A stretch of DNA of 64,000 nucleotides from Bog-756 sp963699345. GTDB taxonomy: Bacteria; Actinomycetota; Acidimicrobiia; Acidimicrobiales; RAAP-2. How positions within the stretch are numbered: position 1 is the first letter of the stretch; every line of letters begins with the position of its first letter. Below, piece after piece: positions 17,603-25,829 of the stretch. Under the pieces are notes generated by a model. That model ran no database searches. It worked only from the letters and a program-made list of their open reading frames with translations, and was not told the origin of the DNA. Location of the stretch: the NCBI GenBank assembly GCA_963699345.1, contig CAVOTL010000003.1, forward strand, positions 62,001 through 126,000, given 5' to 3'. Both the position numbers and the translations under genes were made by a program.

Positions 17603-18751
17603 CTACCCCAGGATCCCCTTGGCGATGACCACCCGCTGGATCTGGTTGGTGCCCTCGTAGATCTGGGTGATCTTGGCGTCGCGCATGAAGCGCTCGACCG
17701 GGAAGTCCTTGGTGTACCCGTAGCCGCCGAGCAGTTGGACGGCGTCGGTGGTCACGGCCATGGCGGTGTCGGAGGCGAAGCACTTGGCCATGGCGCCGAT
17801 GGTGGTGAGCTCCCCCTCCGGATCGCCGTTGTCGATGAGCGAACAGGCCCGGTACGTCATCGTCCGGGCCGCCTCGGTCCGCATGGCCATGTCGGCCACC
17901 ATGAAGCGCAGGCCCTGGAGATCGGCGATCGGCTTGCCGAACGCGGTGCGCTCGCGCATGTAGCCGGCGGCCGCGTCGATCGCCCCCTGGGCGATGCCGA
18001 CGGCCTGGGACCCGATGGTGGGCCGGCTGCGGTCGAGGGTGTGCATGGCGATGGTGAAACCCTGACCCTCCTCCCCGATCAGGTGGGAGCTCGGCACCCG
18101 CACCCCGTTGAAGGTGACGGCGGCCGTCGGACTCCCCCGCAGGCCCATCTTGTCCTCGTGCTTCCCCACCTCGACGCCCCACCCCGCCTCGACCAGGAAG
18201 CAGCTGATGCCCCGGCGCCCCGCTCCGGGGTCGGTCACGGCGAACACGGTGTAGGTGTCGGACACCCCGGCGTTCGTGATCCAGTGCTTGGACCCCGTCA
18301 GCACGTAGTCGTCGCCGTCCCGGACGGCCCGGGTCCGCATCGAGGCGACGTCGGAGCCGGCGTCGGCCTCGGACAGGCAGTAGCTGGCCTGGTACTCCCC
18401 CGATGCCATCTTCGGCAGGTAGGCCTGCTTCAGGTCCTCGCTGGCCCAGTTCATGACGGGCAGCATGCCCAGCTTGGTGATCAGCAGGGTCACCGCCGTG
18501 GAGGCACAGACGCGGGCGATCTCCTCGGCCGCGATGGCCTGGGTCACCATGTCGGCGCCCGCGCCGCCGTAGGCCTCGGGGATCCCGAGCGCGCACAGCT
18601 CGAGTTCCCGACAGGCGTCGAAGGAGGCCTGGGGATAGGTGGAGTCGCGATCGGCGGCCGCGGCGTGGGGTGCCACCCGTTCCTCGGCGAACCGGCGCAC
18701 CGTGTCGCGGAACTGGCGGTGGGTGTCGGACAGGGCGAACGCGGTCTCCAT
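17603..18751 (-). CDS. Acyl-CoA dehydrogenase
   Basis: The product is 382 residues from ATG 18751, which has a perfect GGAGG site; the TTG at 18760 lies in that site and is rejected. All three domains of the acyl-CoA dehydrogenase fold are present: YCLSEADAGSDVASM and WITNAG (FAD/substrate region), then DRSRPTIGSQAVGIAQGA, GKPIADLQGLRFMVADM and LLGGYGY. The catalytic base is Glu366 in QIYEGTNQIQR, the position used by short- and medium-chain enzymes. It oxidises an acyl-CoA to the 2-enoyl-CoA with electron transfer flavoprotein as acceptor. Chain length cannot be told. No other beta-oxidation genes are adjacent. Confidence 0.93.
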   Translation of the reverse strand: METAFALSDTHRQFRDTVRRFAEERVAPHAAAADRDSTYPQASFDACRELELCALGIPEAYGGAGADMVTQAIAAEEIARVCASTAVTLLITKLGMLPVMNWASEDLKQAYLPKMASGEYQASYCLSEADAGSDVASMRTRAVRDGDDYVLTGSKHWITNAGVSDTYTVFAVTDPGAGRRGISCFLVEAGWGVEVGKHEDKMGLRGSPTAAVTFNGVRVPSSHLIGEEGQGFTIAMHTLDRSRPTIGSQAVGIAQGAIDAAAGYMRERTAFGKPIADLQGLRFMVADMAMRTEAARTMTYRACSLIDNGDPEGELTTIGAMAKCFASDTAMAVTTDAVQLLGGYGYTKDFPVERFMRDAKITQIYEGTNQIQRVVIAKGILG

Positions 18752-18951
18752 GCCCTCCAAGTTACCGACCGGTCACCAGTGGGGCCCATTCGGCCCCCGG
18801 CGGTGGCGGACCGGGGGGTCCGTCGCCGGTGCGGATGAGGGCGCCGGATCAGGCGCAATAACTCAAGACAGGGGTGCCAACAGCCGATGATCCAGGAGTC
18901 CGGGGATCGACCCGGTCGATAGAAGTACCCGAACACGTGGAGAAGCCGATC

Positions 18952-19395
18952 ATGAACGACTTGCCGACCCCGCCCGCCCCCGTACCCGAAGTGGACCCCG
19001 CCGAACCGGACCGGCTCGTGGCCTCCACCCCCGAGACCTCCTCCGACTTCGTGCCGGCCGGCACCGGCACCGCCGGGGCCCCCGACCCGTCGGTCGTCCC
19101 CGAGTTCGTCGTCGGGTCACCCACCAGGCCCGTCTGGAGCGGTGAGTCCGACCACCGGCCCGAGGCCGGTCCCATGTACCCCGATCTCTTCCAGCAGGCC
19201 GTGGCCGGCAGCCACCTGGCCGACGTGGTGACCGTCCACTACGCCGACGGAGAGCCCCGTCCGGGCCTCGATGTGCCCACGTCCACCGGGCATCCGTCCG
19301 ACCGCGAGCTGGTGTCCTCCTCGGCCCGCACGCCGGCCGAGGTCGGCGCCTTCACGGGAGCCTCGGCCAAGAAGCGCTGGAAGCTGCACCGCTGA
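18952..19395 (+). CDS. Hypothetical Pro/Asp-rich soluble protein
   Basis: The product is 147 residues from ATG 18952, with GGAGAAG upstream. Codon use is high in third-position G/C, as in real genes here. The first 70 residues are rich in Pro, Asp, Glu and Thr and probably disordered (NDLPTPPAPVPEVDP); the rest has MYPDLFQQAVAGSHLADVVTVHY and ends KKRWKLHR. There is no signal peptide, membrane segment or family I know. It is divergent from the acyl-CoA dehydrogenase gene, with a 200-base shared upstream region. Confidence 0.6.
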   Translation: MNDLPTPPAPVPEVDPAEPDRLVASTPETSSDFVPAGTGTAGAPDPSVVPEFVVGSPTRPVWSGESDHRPEAGPMYPDLFQQAVAGSHLADVVTVHYADGEPRPGLDVPTSTGHPSDRELVSSSARTPAEVGAFTGASAKKRWKLHR

Positions 19396-19590
19396 TCCGG
19401 GACCACCGTCCCGTTCCGGCCGGCTCCTCGCCGGCCACCCCGCTCTCCCCTCCCACCACCTCGCAGCGGGCCTCCGGCTGACGCCTACCGGCGAGGATCG
19501 ACCGCTGGACCAGCGCCGATCCGATCAGTCGGGGTCCCCGAGGTGGACGGGCGCGGACTCCCGGGCCCACCGGGGTTCCCCCCGGCGGAG

Positions 19591-20112
19591 TCAGGCTCGG
19601 GTGGGGAGCACCAGGAGCGACCGCCACTCCCCCAGCCGCCCGGTCACCTGGTCCGGCGTCAGCCGGAGGGTGGCCTCGGGCACACAGCCGGCGATCGTCC
19701 GCTGCACCTGGTAGTGGTGTGACGCGGAGCGGAAGAGCGGCTCCCGGGTGGCCCGCAGATCCTCGGGAGCCCCGTCCAGGAAGCCCCACAGGGTGAAGGC
19801 CAGGGTGAGGTCATGGATGACCGGCGCCCGGCCGTACAGCGCCGACCGCCGCATCGCCACCGCCGTGCAGCCCCACTGGGCGTCCTCGGCGTGCTCACCG
19901 GGGAGGAGCACCAGCCGGTCCTCGAAGCGGCGGGCCAGCTTGAGGGCGAAGCCCTGGTCGGGTCCGGGGGTGCCCAGGAACGCACCGGCGGGCTGCCGGG
20001 TGCCGGTCACCTCCGAGGGGCGCGACGTCGTCCAGATCTCCGGCACGTGCAGCTGGTAGGCGCGACGGACCTGGTCCGCCTCGACGACGGGTACGAAACT
20101 GGGCTGGGTCAC
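19591..20112 (-). CDS. Hypothetical conserved-looking protein
   Basis: The product is 173 residues from GTG 20112, chosen for its AGGAG site six bases upstream; the frame is open to 20184. It begins MTQPSFVPVVEADQVRRAYQ and includes FALKLARRFEDRL, AEDAQWGCTAVAMRRSALYGRAPVIHDLTLAF and ASHHYQVQRTI. The mix of charged and hydrophobic segments looks like a folded alpha-helical cytosolic protein. I recognise no family. It lies downstream of cimA on the same strand (gap 117 bases) and could be the last gene of the leuB-ilvE-cimA transcript. Confidence 0.6.
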   Translation of the reverse strand: MTQPSFVPVVEADQVRRAYQLHVPEIWTTSRPSEVTGTRQPAGAFLGTPGPDQGFALKLARRFEDRLVLLPGEHAEDAQWGCTAVAMRRSALYGRAPVIHDLTLAFTLWGFLDGAPEDLRATREPLFRSASHHYQVQRTIAGCVPEATLRLTPDQVTGRLGEWRSLLVLPTRA

Positions 20113-20229
20113 CGGGTGCTCCTGGCTCGCGGGGTGGTGCATCGGTCGCCGGCCGGGGCGTGACCCGGACGCCGACGTCGGCAAGAAGGTGCCATGCGAC
20201 CGGGACGGATGTCCAGTTCGGGCACCTCG

Positions 20230-22062
20230 TCAGGCCGTGTGGAGCAGACCGTAGACGACGGAGTCGCTGAGGGCCTGCCAGGAGGCGGCGATGATGTTCT
20301 CGGACACGCCGATGGTGGTCCAGGTCCGGTCCCCGTCCGTCGAGTCGATGAGCACCCGGGTCACCGAGCCGGTCCCCTTGGCCGAGTCGAGGACCCGGAC
20401 CCGGTAGTCGACGAGGTGCACGCCCTCGAGCGCGGGGTAGCTGGAGCCGATGGCGGCCCGCAGTGCCCCGTCGAGGGCGTTGACGGGGCCGTTGCCCTCG
20501 GCCGTCGCCACCACCCGCTCGTCGTCGACCCGCACCTTCACGGTGGCCTCGGTGGAGAGATGGTCGCCCTGGTCGGCGATGACCCGGTACGACTCCAGCT
20601 CGAAGAAGTCCTGCTGCCAGCCGGTCGACCGGCGCAACAGCAGTTCGAGCGAGCCGTCGGCCACCTCGAAGTGGTACCCCTCGTACTCCAGGCGCTTGAG
20701 GGAGTCGAGCACCGAGGTCATGGCGTCCGAGTCGAGTTCGAGACCGAGCTCCTCGGCCTTCATGACGAGGGTCGAGCGCCCGGCCATCTCCGAGACCACG
20801 AACCGGGTGCCGTTACCGACCAGGTCGGGCGAGATGTGCTCGTAGGCGTCGGATCGGCGGGCGATGGCCGACGTGTGCAGACCCGCCTTGTGGGCGAAGA
20901 CGGAAGCGCCGACGAAGGGCTGCTGGGGATCGGGGGCGATGTTGACCAGTTCGGCGATGTGGTGGGACACCGGGGTCAGCAGGGGCAGGCGGTCGGGCGG
21001 GATGGTGGACACCCGCAGCTTCAGCGACAGGTCGGGCACCACGGCGGCCAGGTCGGCGTTCCCGGCACGCTCGCCGTAGCCGTTGACACAGCCCTGGACG
21101 TGCGTCGCCCCGACCGTCACCCCGGTGAGCGAGTTCGCCACCGCGCACCCGCTGTCGTTGTGGAAGTGCACACCGACCTGGGTCTCGAACCGGTCGATCA
21201 CCCGGGCGACGATGCCCTCGACCTCGAAGGGCAGGGTGCCACCGTTGGTGTCGCAGAGGACGAGGGTCTCGGCACCGGCCTCCTCCGCGGCCTGCAGGAT
21301 GCGGAGGGTGAACTCCGGGTTGGCCTTGTACCCGTCGAAGAAGTGCTCGGCGTCGAGGAACACCCGCAGGTCGTTGCCCCGCAGGAACGCCACCGAGTCC
21401 GCCACCATGGCGACGGCCTCGTCGAGGGTCGTCCGCAGCGCGTCGACCACGTGCACCTCCGAGGACTTGGCCACGATGCAGACGGCCTCGGTCTGGGCTT
21501 CGACGAGGTGGCGCAGGGTCTCGTCGTCCTCGGCCCGCACGCCGGCACGGCGGGTCGAGCCGAAGGCCACCAGGGTCGCCCGCGCCAGGGAGAGCTCCTT
21601 CGGCGCCCGGGAGAAGAACTCGGCGTCCTTCGGGTTGGCGCCGGGCCAGCCACCTTCGATGAAGGTCACGCCGAGGTGGTCGAGCTGTTCGGCCACCCGG
21701 AGCTTGTCGTCGACGGTCAGGGACAGGCCCTCCTGCTGCGAGCCGTCGCGCAGGGTGGTGTCGAACACGTCGACCGCATCGGGCAGGTCGGGCAGGGCGA
21801 AGTCGTGACCGCCTCCCCCTCCGGGGCCGGTGGCACCATGAGGCTGGTCGTGGTCGTGGTCATGACCGGCGTCCGGGCCCCCGTGACCGTCGTCGTGGCG
21901 GTGGCGCCGGGCATGGGCCTCCTGGCCCGCGGTCAGCGGGTGGGAGTGCTCGGGACCGTCACCGTGGCGGTGGGTGTGCCCGTGCCCGCGGACCGGTCCG
22001 TTGCCGCCGGCCCGGGCCGAGGCATACGACTCGTCGGCGAGGGTGGGGCCGTCATTCGACAT
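20230..22062 (-). CDS. cimA: (R)-citramalate synthase with His-rich N-terminal extension
   Basis: The product is 610 residues from ATG 22062, which lies inside the 3' end of ilvE (11-base overlap). CimA condenses pyruvate and acetyl-CoA to (R)-citramalate, giving isoleucine without threonine deaminase. The HMGL-like TIM barrel starts near residue 97: DTTLRDGSQQEGLSL at 101-115, HFHNDSGCAVANS, then NGYGERAGNADLAAVV. The C-terminal LeuA-type regulatory domain follows (YRVIADQGD...STEATVKVRV). Odd feature: residues 27-86 hold 15 histidines in HGHTHRHG, RRHRHDDGH and GHDHDHDQPH patches, like metal-binding tails, and family members normally start almost at the barrel. Position beside leuB and ilvE fits branched-chain amino acid synthesis. 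Confidence 0.92.
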   Translation of the reverse strand: MSNDGPTLADESYASARAGGNGPVRGHGHTHRHGDGPEHSHPLTAGQEAHARRHRHDDGHGGPDAGHDHDHDQPHGATGPGGGGGHDFALPDLPDAVDVFDTTLRDGSQQEGLSLTVDDKLRVAEQLDHLGVTFIEGGWPGANPKDAEFFSRAPKELSLARATLVAFGSTRRAGVRAEDDETLRHLVEAQTEAVCIVAKSSEVHVVDALRTTLDEAVAMVADSVAFLRGNDLRVFLDAEHFFDGYKANPEFTLRILQAAEEAGAETLVLCDTNGGTLPFEVEGIVARVIDRFETQVGVHFHNDSGCAVANSLTGVTVGATHVQGCVNGYGERAGNADLAAVVPDLSLKLRVSTIPPDRLPLLTPVSHHIAELVNIAPDPQQPFVGASVFAHKAGLHTSAIARRSDAYEHISPDLVGNGTRFVVSEMAGRSTLVMKAEELGLELDSDAMTSVLDSLKRLEYEGYHFEVADGSLELLLRRSTGWQQDFFELESYRVIADQGDHLSTEATVKVRVDDERVVATAEGNGPVNALDGALRAAIGSSYPALEGVHLVDYRVRVLDSAKGTGSVTRVLIDSTDGDRTWTTIGVSENIIAASWQALSDSVVYGLLHTA

Positions 22063-22981
22063 AGTCCAACCAGTCCTTGTACTGGTCCACCTCGCCGCGC
22101 ACGGCGGCGAAGTAGGTCTGCTGGATCTTCTGGGTGATCGGGCCCGGCTTGCCGGCCCCCACGGTGCGGTCGTCGACCGACCGGATCGGCACCACCTCGG
22201 CCGCCGTGCCCGTGAGGAAGGCCTCGTCGGCCGTGTACAGGTCGGTGCGGATGAGCTGGCGGTGGTGGACCTCGTGGCCCTGGTCGCGGGCGATGCGCTC
22301 CACGGACTTCTGGGTGATCCCCTCGAGGGCCCCCGAGTCGGAGCTCGGCGGGGTGAGGAGGAGACCGTCGCGCACCACGAAGATGTTCTCACCGGTGCAC
22401 TCGCTGATGTTCCCGTCGGGAGCGAGCAGGATGGCCTCGTCGTACCCGGCCTTGATGGCCTCGACCTTGGCGAGGGACGAGTTCACATACATGCCGGTGC
22501 CCTTGGCCGCCGTCGGGACGGCATTGGGGTCGTGGCGCCGCCACGAGGAGATCTTCATCGACACACCGTTGGCCACCCCGTCGTCACCGAGGTACGTGCC
22601 CCAGGGCCAGCAGGCCACGGAGACGTTGACCGGGCACGGGATCGGGTTGAGGCCCATTTCGCCGTAGCCGAGATAGACGATAGGTCGGATGTAGCAGCCG
22701 TCGTCCATGCCGTTGATCCGGACCAGCTCCCGGGTGGCCTCGACGACGTCGTCGACGCTGAAGGGGATGTCGATCAGGAACACCGACGCCGAGGCGAACA
22801 GCCGCTCGATGTGCTCGCGCAGCCGGAACACGGCGACACCCCGGTCGGTGGGGTACGCCCGGATGCCCTCGAACACACCGGAGCCGTAGTGCATGGTGTG
22901 CGTCAGCACGTGCACGGTGGCGTCCGCCCAATCGACGAACTCGCCGTCCATCCAGATCTTCTCGGTCGGGGTGATGGGCAT
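22052..22981 (-). CDS. ilvE: Branched-chain amino acid aminotransferase
   Basis: The product is 309 residues from ATG 22981, three bases after the leuB stop. It transfers an amino group between glutamate and the keto acids of Val, Leu and Ile, with PLP. The fold-type IV landmarks are visible: HYGSGVFEGIRAY, RLREHIERLFASA, the PLP lysine K160 in PTAAKGTGMYVNS, and the ECTGENIFVV and FLTGTAAEVVPI loops. Length is normal for IlvE. It is co-transcribed with leuB and cimA. Confidence 0.95.
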   Translation of the reverse strand: MPITPTEKIWMDGEFVDWADATVHVLTHTMHYGSGVFEGIRAYPTDRGVAVFRLREHIERLFASASVFLIDIPFSVDDVVEATRELVRINGMDDGCYIRPIVYLGYGEMGLNPIPCPVNVSVACWPWGTYLGDDGVANGVSMKISSWRRHDPNAVPTAAKGTGMYVNSSLAKVEAIKAGYDEAILLAPDGNISECTGENIFVVRDGLLLTPPSSDSGALEGITQKSVERIARDQGHEVHHRQLIRTDLYTADEAFLTGTAAEVVPIRSVDDRTVGAGKPGPITQKIQQTYFAAVRGEVDQYKDWLDYVE

Positions 22982-22984
22982 GGC

Positions 22985-24004
22985 TCAGAGCCTTTCTGCG
23001 ATGGCATCGCCGATCTCGGAGGTCGAGAGCGACGGGTCGGGGGTGTCGTGGATGAAACCGGTCACCGCCGTGGTGACCGCGGTGGCCGCCTCGGTCTCGC
23101 CGAGGAAGTCCAGCATGAGCGCAGCCGATCGGATGGCCGCGGCCGGATTGGCCTTGCCCGTTCCGGCGATGTCGTTGGCGGCACCGTGGACGGGCTCGAA
23201 CATCGAGGGCCCGGTGCGGTCCGGATTGAGGTTGGCCGACGCCGCGTACCCGATGCCGCCGGCGACGGCCCCGGCCAGGTCGGTGATGATGTCGCCGAAC
23301 AGGTTGTCGGTCACGATCACGTCGTAGCGGGCCGGGTTCTCCACCAGGTAGATGCAGGTGGCGTCGACATGGTTGTAGTCCCGGGTCACGTCGGGGAAGT
23401 CCGGGGCCACCTCGTCGACCGTGCGCTGCCACAGATCACCGGCGAAGGTCAGCACGTTGGTCTTGTGGACGAGCGTGAGGTGCCGGCGCTCGCGGGTGGC
23501 CGCCAGCGCGAAGGCGAACCGGGCGCAGCGCTCCACGCCGAAACGGGTGTTGACCGATCCCTGGGTCGCCACTTCGTGGGGGGTCCCCTTGCGGAGGAAG
23601 CCGCCCTCGCCGGCGTAGGTGCCCTCGGTGTTCTCCCGGATCACCACGAAGTCGCAGTCCGGGGCGGGGGCGCCGGGCACCCCGGTGAAGGGTCGCAGGT
23701 TGATGTAGAGGTCGAGGGCGAACCGGAGGCGCAGGAGCATGCCCCGCTCGAGGGTGCCCGGAGGGACCTCGGTGGAGCCCACCGGGGCGCCGATGGCGCC
23801 GAGCAGGATGGCCTCCTGGCCGCCCAGCTCCTCCAGCACGCTGTCGGGGAGCACCTCACCGGTGCGGATGTAGTGGTCCGCCCCGAGCTCGTAGTCGGTG
23901 GTGTCGAGGGACACACCGGCGGCGCGCACGACCTTCAGGGCCTCGGCCGTCACCTCGGGCCCGATCCCGTCGCCACCGATCACGCCAACCTTGTAGCTGC
24001 TCAC
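22985..24004 (-). CDS. leuB: 3-isopropylmalate dehydrogenase
   Basis: The product is 339 residues from GTG 24004 (SSYKVGVIGGDGIGPEV follows). It oxidises 3-isopropylmalate in leucine synthesis, and in the citramalate route also 3-methylmalate, using NAD. Motifs are GGDGIGPEV, LLGAIGAPVG, VIRENTEGTYAGEGG, the DNLFGDIITDLAGAVAGGIG metal/substrate segment and FEPVHGAANDIAGTGKANP. The ribosome binding site is weak. It is the first structural gene after the Val/Ile leader peptide and terminator at 24084-24193, so its expression is probably set by attenuation. Confidence 0.95.
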   Translation of the reverse strand: MSSYKVGVIGGDGIGPEVTAEALKVVRAAGVSLDTTDYELGADHYIRTGEVLPDSVLEELGGQEAILLGAIGAPVGSTEVPPGTLERGMLLRLRFALDLYINLRPFTGVPGAPAPDCDFVVIRENTEGTYAGEGGFLRKGTPHEVATQGSVNTRFGVERCARFAFALAATRERRHLTLVHKTNVLTFAGDLWQRTVDEVAPDFPDVTRDYNHVDATCIYLVENPARYDVIVTDNLFGDIITDLAGAVAGGIGYAASANLNPDRTGPSMFEPVHGAANDIAGTGKANPAAAIRSAALMLDFLGETEAATAVTTAVTGFIHDTPDPSLSTSEIGDAIAERL

Positions 24005-24083
24005 TCGTCTGCTGTCCTTGTCTCTCGTCCGTCTTCGTTGCCGCCGTGCCCGGCGTGACCCGGGTGGACCGGGGAGCCGGGAA

Positions 24084-24112
24084 ATTGAAAAACCGCCCAC
24101 CAGGTGGACGGT
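24084..24112 (-). terminator. Intrinsic terminator (attenuator) in the leuB leader
   Basis: Read on the minus strand, ACCGTCCAC-CTG-GTGGGCGGT forms a 9-bp stem (one T-G pair) with a 3-base loop, followed by TTTTTC then AATTT. It lies 80 bases before the leuB start codon and about 30 bases after the leader-peptide stop. A terminator placed between a leader peptide and the first structural gene is the standard attenuator layout. Confidence 0.75.
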
Positions 24113-24117
24113 CAGGG

Positions 24118-24143
24118 GGCACACACCGGAAGGGGTATGTGCC
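24118..24143 (-). promoter_or_regulatory. Leader hairpin starting at the leader-peptide stop codon
   Basis: On the minus strand GGCACATACC and GGTGTGTGCC pair over ten positions (one T-G pair) around the loop CCTTCC. The first G of the stem is the last base of the leader stop TAG, so a ribosome stalled on the Val/Ile codons would prevent this hairpin. Only a short complementary nucleus (GGTG with CACC) links its 3' arm with the 5' arm of the terminator, so the anti-terminator is not certain. Confidence 0.6.
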
Positions 24144-24193
24144 TAATCGATAATCACTACGGCGACGCGCCGGTGCGACTCAACGTGCTGCAT
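24143..24193 (-). CDS. Branched-chain amino acid leader peptide
   Basis: A 16-codon frame on the minus strand encodes MQHVESHRRVAVVIID and stops at TAG. It has four valine codons, all different (GTT, GTC, GTA, GTG), and two isoleucine codons (ATT, ATC); the run V-A-V-V-I-I just before the stop is the usual ribosome-stalling run of ilv/leu attenuators. The ATG lies six bases after a possible -10 box, so translation may be leaderless, as is common for amino-acid leader peptides in Actinobacteria. It overlaps the last codons of the upstream sua5-like gene (stop at 24180). No leucine codon is present, so the sensed amino acids would be valine and isoleucine. Confidence 0.7.
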   Translation of the reverse strand: MQHVESHRRVAVVIID

Positions 24194-24905
24194 CCCACAA
24201 GTGTCCCCCGTCGGACCCGGCAACGTCAACCCCGGTGTCGTCCACGCCGTCGCCGGACCCGGGCGTCCCCGACGGCCCCTGGCCGGAGGTGTGCAGGTCG
24301 GCCCAGGCCAGCGCTCCCTCGCGCAGGCAGCGCGAGGCCGGTCCCCGGCACTCGACGACGGTCGACGGGAGGCCGTCACAGGTGCCTCCGTCCAGCACCA
24401 GCTCGGGTTGGTCGGCCGCCGCGAAGTCCCGCACCACCTCGTCGGCGGTGGTGGCCGGCGTGGCCCCGTGGAGGTTGGCGCTGGTGACGGCCAGGGGTCC
24501 GAGCAGGTCGCAGAGGGCGATGACCACGGGGTGGGCGGGCCAGCGGACACCCACCGTCTGACGGGCCGCCGGGGGTCCCCCGAGGTCCACCGTGAAGCCG
24601 CGGCGTCTCGGTACCACCAGGGTCAGGGGCCCGGGCCAGTAGTGGTCGGCCAGGTGCCGGGCGGCGGGGCCGAGATGGCCGGCGACCAGGGCCACCTGCT
24701 CGGGTCCGGAGGCGAGTACCGGCAGGGGCACCTCGGCCGGACGACCCTTCAGGGCGAACAGGCGGGCCACCGCCTCGGGCTGGGACGGATCGACGGCCAG
24801 GCCGTAGACGGTGTCGGTGGGCACCGCCACCACCCACCCGTCGGCCAAGGCCTCGGCCGCCTCCCGGGCGGCACCGGGGGCGGAGGCCAGGAGTACCCGG
24901 GTCAC
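24180..24905 (-). CDS. Sua5/YciO/YrdC-type threonylcarbamoyl-AMP synthase
   Basis: The product is 241 residues from GTG 24905, overlapping the prmC stop (GTGA). The family makes threonylcarbamoyl-AMP for the t6A37 modification of ANN-decoding tRNAs. Visible are EALADGWVVAVPTDTVYGLAVD, ARLFALKGRPAEVPLPVL, HYWPGPLTLVVPRR, VGVRWPAHPVVIAL and PLAVTSANLHGATP, the YrdC domain in order. The C-terminal 40 residues, from HTSGQGPSG on, are low-complexity, and the full Sua5 linker domain is absent. The 3' end holds the promoter-like elements and start of the branched-chain leader peptide. Confidence 0.9.
   Translation of the reverse strand: MTRVLLASAPGAAREAAEALADGWVVAVPTDTVYGLAVDPSQPEAVARLFALKGRPAEVPLPVLASGPEQVALVAGHLGPAARHLADHYWPGPLTLVVPRRRGFTVDLGGPPAARQTVGVRWPAHPVVIALCDLLGPLAVTSANLHGATPATTADEVVRDFAAADQPELVLDGGTCDGLPSTVVECRGPASRCLREGALAWADLHTSGQGPSGTPGSGDGVDDTGVDVAGSDGGHLWDAAR
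24200..24229 (-). promoter_or_regulatory. Candidate leaderless promoter for the leuB leader
   Basis: Inside the end of the sua5-like gene, the minus strand reads TTGACG (24224-24229), an 18-base spacer, then GACACT (24200-24205), six bases before the leader-peptide ATG at 24193. The predicted start coincides with the ATG. The -35 is good and the -10 weak. The same layout occurs at 60962-60990. Confidence 0.4.
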
Positions 24906-25825
24906 CGCTCGGCCACCAGCATGCGCATCCGACCGGCCAGATCGCGGGCGGTCCCCACCGTGGCGAAGCCGGCCCGCCGGGCGGCGTCGGCGGCGGCGTC
25001 GGCCTGCGGCGGAGCCAGCTCGACCACCAGGCCGCCGTCCCGTCGGAGCCATGTTCCGGCCCCGGACACCACCGCTTCGATGTCGGCCATACCGGCCACG
25101 CCCCCGCGACCCCGGTCCGCCACCAGCGCCCCGCGGGGCTCCCACTCGCGGACGGTGGGCTCCAGGTCGGCGAACTCGTCCCGCGCCACATAGGGAGGGT
25201 TGGACACCACGAGATCGACCCTCCCCGCCAACCGGTCGGGCAGGGCGCCGAACCAGGAGCCCTCCACCAGCGACACCCGTCCGGCCGCCGCCGGGTCGCG
25301 CTCGGCCAGGCGGTCGAGGTTGGACCGGGCGACGTCGAGAGCGTCCGGCGAGAGGTCCACGGCCCACACCGCCAGGGGGAGGCCGACGTCGGCACCCTCG
25401 ACGGCCAGGGACAGTGCGATGGCTCCGGATCCGGTGCCCAGGTCGACGCAGACGAGCGGTCCGGCATCCTCCCCGTCGGCACCGCGGCGGGACGCGGCCA
25501 CCCGCGCGAGGACCTCGAGGGCGACCTCGACCACCTGCTCGGTCTCGGGTCGGGGGATCAGCACCCGGCGATCGACGTAGAGGTCCACCGACCGGAACGG
25601 CCAGGTGCCCAGCACGTACTGCAGCGGCTCCCCCGCCGCCCGGCGCGTCGCCAGGTCCACCGAGGTGGGGCCGACACCGGGGGATCCGACCCCGAGCACC
25701 GCCTCCACGTGCTCGACGATCCAGCCGGCCTCACGCGGGGATCCCACCCGGTCGGCCACCTCGGCCACCAGGTCGGCCCGGCTCCCGCCGGGTGCGGCGG
25801 TGCGGTCGGGACCGGTCGTCACCAC
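24902..25825 (-). CDS. prmC: Release factor glutamine N5-methyltransferase
   Basis: The product is 307 residues from GTG 25825; GTG 25822 is adjacent. PrmC methylates the Gln of the GGQ motif in release factors. It has the N-terminal helical domain (residues about 15-75), RRVLIPRPETEQVVE, the SAM-binding CVDLGTGSGAIALSLA and the catalytic SNPPYVARDE motif. It starts a few bases after the prfA stop, so enzyme and substrate are co-translated. The stop overlaps the sua5-like start. Confidence 0.94.
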   Translation of the reverse strand: MVTTGPDRTAAPGGSRADLVAEVADRVGSPREAGWIVEHVEAVLGVGSPGVGPTSVDLATRRAAGEPLQYVLGTWPFRSVDLYVDRRVLIPRPETEQVVEVALEVLARVAASRRGADGEDAGPLVCVDLGTGSGAIALSLAVEGADVGLPLAVWAVDLSPDALDVARSNLDRLAERDPAAAGRVSLVEGSWFGALPDRLAGRVDLVVSNPPYVARDEFADLEPTVREWEPRGALVADRGRGGVAGMADIEAVVSGAGTWLRRDGGLVVELAPPQADAAADAARRAGFATVGTARDLAGRMRMLVAER

Positions 25826-25829
25826 GGCC

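Noticed and set aside
20194..22137. Long plus-strand frame antisense to cimA and ilvE
   Set aside because: It mirrors the GC-rich third positions of the real minus-strand genes; no ribosome binding site and no protein family. The catalytic motifs are all on the minus strand.
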